Source of the DNA: an uncultured Lachnospiraceae bacterium
GTDB lineage: Bacteria > Bacillota > Clostridia > Lachnospirales > Lachnospiraceae
NCBI GenBank assembly: GCA_947626285.1
Contig: CANQRR010000006.1
Span: forward strand, 31,789 to 95,788
Direction of reading: 5' to 3'
Length of the DNA: 64,000 nt
Position 1 is the first letter of the stretch, and every line of letters starts with the position of its first letter. The notes below the pieces were generated by a model. That model saw nothing but the letters and a program-made list of their open reading frames with translations. It did not search any database and had not been told where the DNA came from. The translations under genes and the position numbers were made by a program. Positions 62,276 through 64,000 of this stretch are shown here, in pieces.

Positions 62276-62863
62276 ATGAACAGAGAGATATATGCAACGA
62301 ATGGAGAGATTATCATATATCCTGTTGCAGACGAAGATAGGGCAGGATATACAGAATTGCATAGACAATTAAATGGTGAAAAATCTTTTTTCTTAAATCC
62401 TCTATGTAAAGACACGATGTGGGAACAGGTTCTAAAAGGGAATATTAAGATTTATTCAATTTATAGAAATGTTAGTTATTGTGGAAGTGTAGAACTACAG
62501 AATCCAGAAAGCATTACTCCGGAGATTGGAATAGATCTACTTGAATGTGAACGCAATAAAGGACTTGCCCCTAAAGTGATTCGGATTTTTACTGAAACCG
62601 TGGCTGACAAGCAAAAGATTGATTATTATCTCGTTAGAATATCATCTAAAAATAAACATAGTATCCATGTGTTTGAAAAGCTTGGGGCTGTTTTTGATGG
62701 AGAAGAGGAAAGTCCTTTTGAAAGGTTTATGGAGACTTTCAAAAGTGTAATGAATGATGAAATCAGGAATAGTTTCAAAAAATATTTTGAATCAGGTGAT
62801 GATCCAGTTGAGGAAATTATATATAGATATAAGCTGTTTCCGAAACAAATAAGGATAAAATAA
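62276..62863 (+). CDS. GNAT family N-acetyltransferase
   Basis: 195 aa, the length of RimJ/RimL-like GNAT proteins. The order of elements fits the fold: IIIYPVADEDRAGYTELHRQ at the start, GSVELQNPESITPEIGIDLL (strands 3-4), ERNKGLAPKVIRIF (the acetyl-CoA-binding loop and helix) and SIHVFEKLGAVFDGEE (the conserved N/S-x-F-x-K-x-GF-like element). The pyrophosphate loop reads ERNKGLA instead of the usual RGxGxA. The substrate is unknown. It is followed by an intrinsic terminator. Confidence 0.75.
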   Translation: MNREIYATNGEIIIYPVADEDRAGYTELHRQLNGEKSFFLNPLCKDTMWEQVLKGNIKIYSIYRNVSYCGSVELQNPESITPEIGIDLLECERNKGLAPKVIRIFTETVADKQKIDYYLVRISSKNKHSIHVFEKLGAVFDGEEESPFERFMETFKSVMNDEIRNSFKKYFESGDDPVEEIIYRYKLFPKQIRIK

Positions 62864-62866
62864 ATA

Positions 62867-62899
62867 AGCATCAGTCAAAACGGCTGGTGCTTTCCTTTT
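62867..62899 (+). terminator. Terminator after the acetyltransferase gene
   Basis: AGCATCAG (62867-62874) pairs with CTGGTGCT (62884-62891, one GU pair), followed by TTCCTTTT. Confidence 0.65.
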
Positions 62900-63027
62900 G
62901 GAAAGAAGTAGGGAAAAGATTATAAAGGCAGAAGCTGAAAATGCAATGGATGTGGATGTCATCCTCCAGACACATCTTGATGTAGTCGTTTACGTCTTTT
63001 TTTGTATGGATCGGAGATTCATAAGGC

Positions 63028-63054
63028 AAAAAAAACAGGCGGGAAGGCCGCCTG
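63028..63054 (-). terminator. Minus-strand terminator of the cyclase-like gene
   Basis: On the minus strand CAGGCGG (63054-63048), a 5-nt loop and CCGCCTG (63042-63036) are followed by eight T (63035-63028), 30 bp after the stop codon of the gene at 63084. The stretch 62900-63027 between the two terminators holds no gene I can support. Confidence 0.8.
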
Positions 63055-63083
63055 CTCTTGACATACGATTCAGCATGAGTCCT

Positions 63084-63800
63084 TTATTGTGCGTATAATT
63101 TGCTCCAATTATCGAAAAACTCTTTTTGTTTATCAGGGTCTAATAAATCCGAGTACGTACTTAAATAATATCTTATGGCCTTGTTGTACTTTTCTTTTAA
63201 CCATTCATACTTTTTTTGCACCTTTGGATCGTCACTTTGAAGTCCATTATTAATTAGTTGAATTACTTTTTTACATTCATCCTCATAAACGCCTCGTAAT
63301 AATTGGAGTGAAACATCCAGAAATTCTATAGAGCTTCCTTGTATTGTGTTTAGGTTATCTTGTAAATAGTTTATGTAGTATACGCCGTCAAAGTCTGTCT
63401 GAATATAGTGACTATATTCGGACATCGAATAATCATCATGTGAAACCCAATAATACTTTTTTCCGTTAATCGTCAGGTAGCTTTTGAATGATTGTTCAAA
63501 CTTATTTTCGATTCTTCTACTTATTTCCTGTATTAATCTTTCATCAATGATTATTCGAGGATATATTGCTTTTTCGTTTTCAAGCTTGTATGCAGAAATA
63601 ATAGCAGTGCCAAAAATATATTTGTCTGAGTGGTACAATGTCCCGATACTAATCCCTCCTCGAATTAATATACCTTCTACAAGTAGTGTGTATTGTATCT
63701 TTGATATAAATTCGACAAATTCGGAAATATCAAAAAATGAGTCAAACGGTTGTGAGATAACGATACTATCAGAGAACATCGTTACCGTTGGTTTATTCAT
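63084..63800 (-). CDS. Nucleotidyl-cyclase-like (class III fold) hypothetical protein, 5' end unresolved
   Basis: 238 aa from the first in-frame ATG. It has the core pattern of proteins with a cyclase-like fold: TMFSDSIVISQPFD, then ILIRGGISIGTLYHSDKYIFGTAI (in two blocks: ILIRGGISIGTLYH and KYIFGTAIISAYKLE) and YPRIIIDERL. The same frame is open upstream to 63983 without ATG, GTG or TTG and reads YFIIEDLDGVNLQKNFHRLF, which looks like the missing first strand. A short frame starting at ATG 63988 would join it if one T were removed. The gene may therefore carry a frameshift near its start. Proteins of this kind are frequent near phage-defence genes; activity is unknown. Confidence 0.6.
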   Translation of the reverse strand: MNKPTVTMFSDSIVISQPFDSFFDISEFVEFISKIQYTLLVEGILIRGGISIGTLYHSDKYIFGTAIISAYKLENEKAIYPRIIIDERLIQEISRRIENKFEQSFKSYLTINGKKYYWVSHDDYSMSEYSHYIQTDFDGVYYINYLQDNLNTIQGSSIEFLDVSLQLLRGVYEDECKKVIQLINNGLQSDDPKVQKKYEWLKEKYNKAIRYYLSTYSDLLDPDKQKEFFDNWSKLYAQ

Positions 63801-64000
63801 TTCTTCTTCACTACTTTCCTCTTGGCTATCTAAGTAATCATAATTGTACTCAGGTCGATATTCAAGCGGAGCTGTTGATTTTCCTGTTCCTCTGGATGGG
63901 AATTTAAAAAACGATTCACAAAAGAGTCTATGAAAGTTTTTCTGTAAATTAACACCATCAAGGTCTTCTATGATAAAATAAATTCATAGGAGGCCTTTTA

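Noticed and set aside
62898..63098. 66-codon plus-strand frame between the two terminators
   Set aside because: It begins inside the acetyltransferase terminator and runs through the minus-strand terminator; no motif or ribosome binding site supports it.

Overview
The window looks like chromosome from a member of the Firmicutes, class Clostridia, most likely Lachnospiraceae. The evidence is the gene content: a DUF5722 glycosidase-like exoprotein, SpmB and a PdaB-like deacetylase from the sporulation repertoire, ATPase-less CUT1 sugar transporters, a NiCo riboswitch, and AGGAGG-type ribosome binding sites. Positions 1-36,400 are GC-rich core or metabolic sequence. Positions 36,400-64,000 are a composite, mostly AT-richer island made almost entirely of defence-type genes.

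Left part (1-36,400). Two MalF/MalG-type permeases precede a GH3 glycosidase and a CE4-type deacetylase, forming an oligosaccharide uptake and degradation operon whose binding protein probably lies left of the window. Next come a secreted transglutaminase-fold protein lacking its catalytic Cys, DegV, SpmB, a DUF885 peptidase, metG with a hairpin leader, a MATE exporter, an M18 aminopeptidase, a NiCo-riboswitch-controlled CDF metal exporter, a PdaB-like protein, DUF5722, citrate synthase, DUF554 and a secreted GH5 glucanase with a C-terminal binding module. A two-component system (minus strand) is divergent from a second sugar-transporter operon (binding-protein fusion, two permeases, a HlyD-type adaptor with a long acidic insert, and a membrane protein). 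yhaM and rlmD close the core part.

Island (36,400-64,000). It opens with a strong promoter, a 38-codon hydrophobic ORF, an intrinsic terminator and then a HEPN-domain protein. After a fragment resembling an RlmD C-terminus come a PD-(D/E)XK-like protein and a DUF2971 protein. The main system follows: XRE regulator, SNF2 helicase, DUF1156 DNA methyltransferase, then a complete QatABCD cassette (KAP NTPase, QatB, QueC-like, TatD-like). Past the cassette are a second promoter, an AAA ATPase with a small nuclease-like partner, a second DUF1156 protein and a DUF499 ATPase with an N-terminal HEPN motif. My reading is that a DUF1156/DUF499/SNF2 modification-type defence operon carries a Qat system inserted in its middle. 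The second methyltransferase has ELPY where the first has the catalytic DPPY, which suggests a catalytic/non-catalytic methyltransferase pair.

The right end holds decayed or frameshifted genes (an IrrE-like tail, a frameshifted AlbA_2/GHKL protein), a GNAT acetyltransferase and, on the minus strand, a nucleotidyl-cyclase-like protein whose 5' end is not intact at the window edge. No tRNA, rRNA, CRISPR array, integrase or intact insertion sequence was seen. All family assignments come from reading motifs and remembered families; no database was searched.
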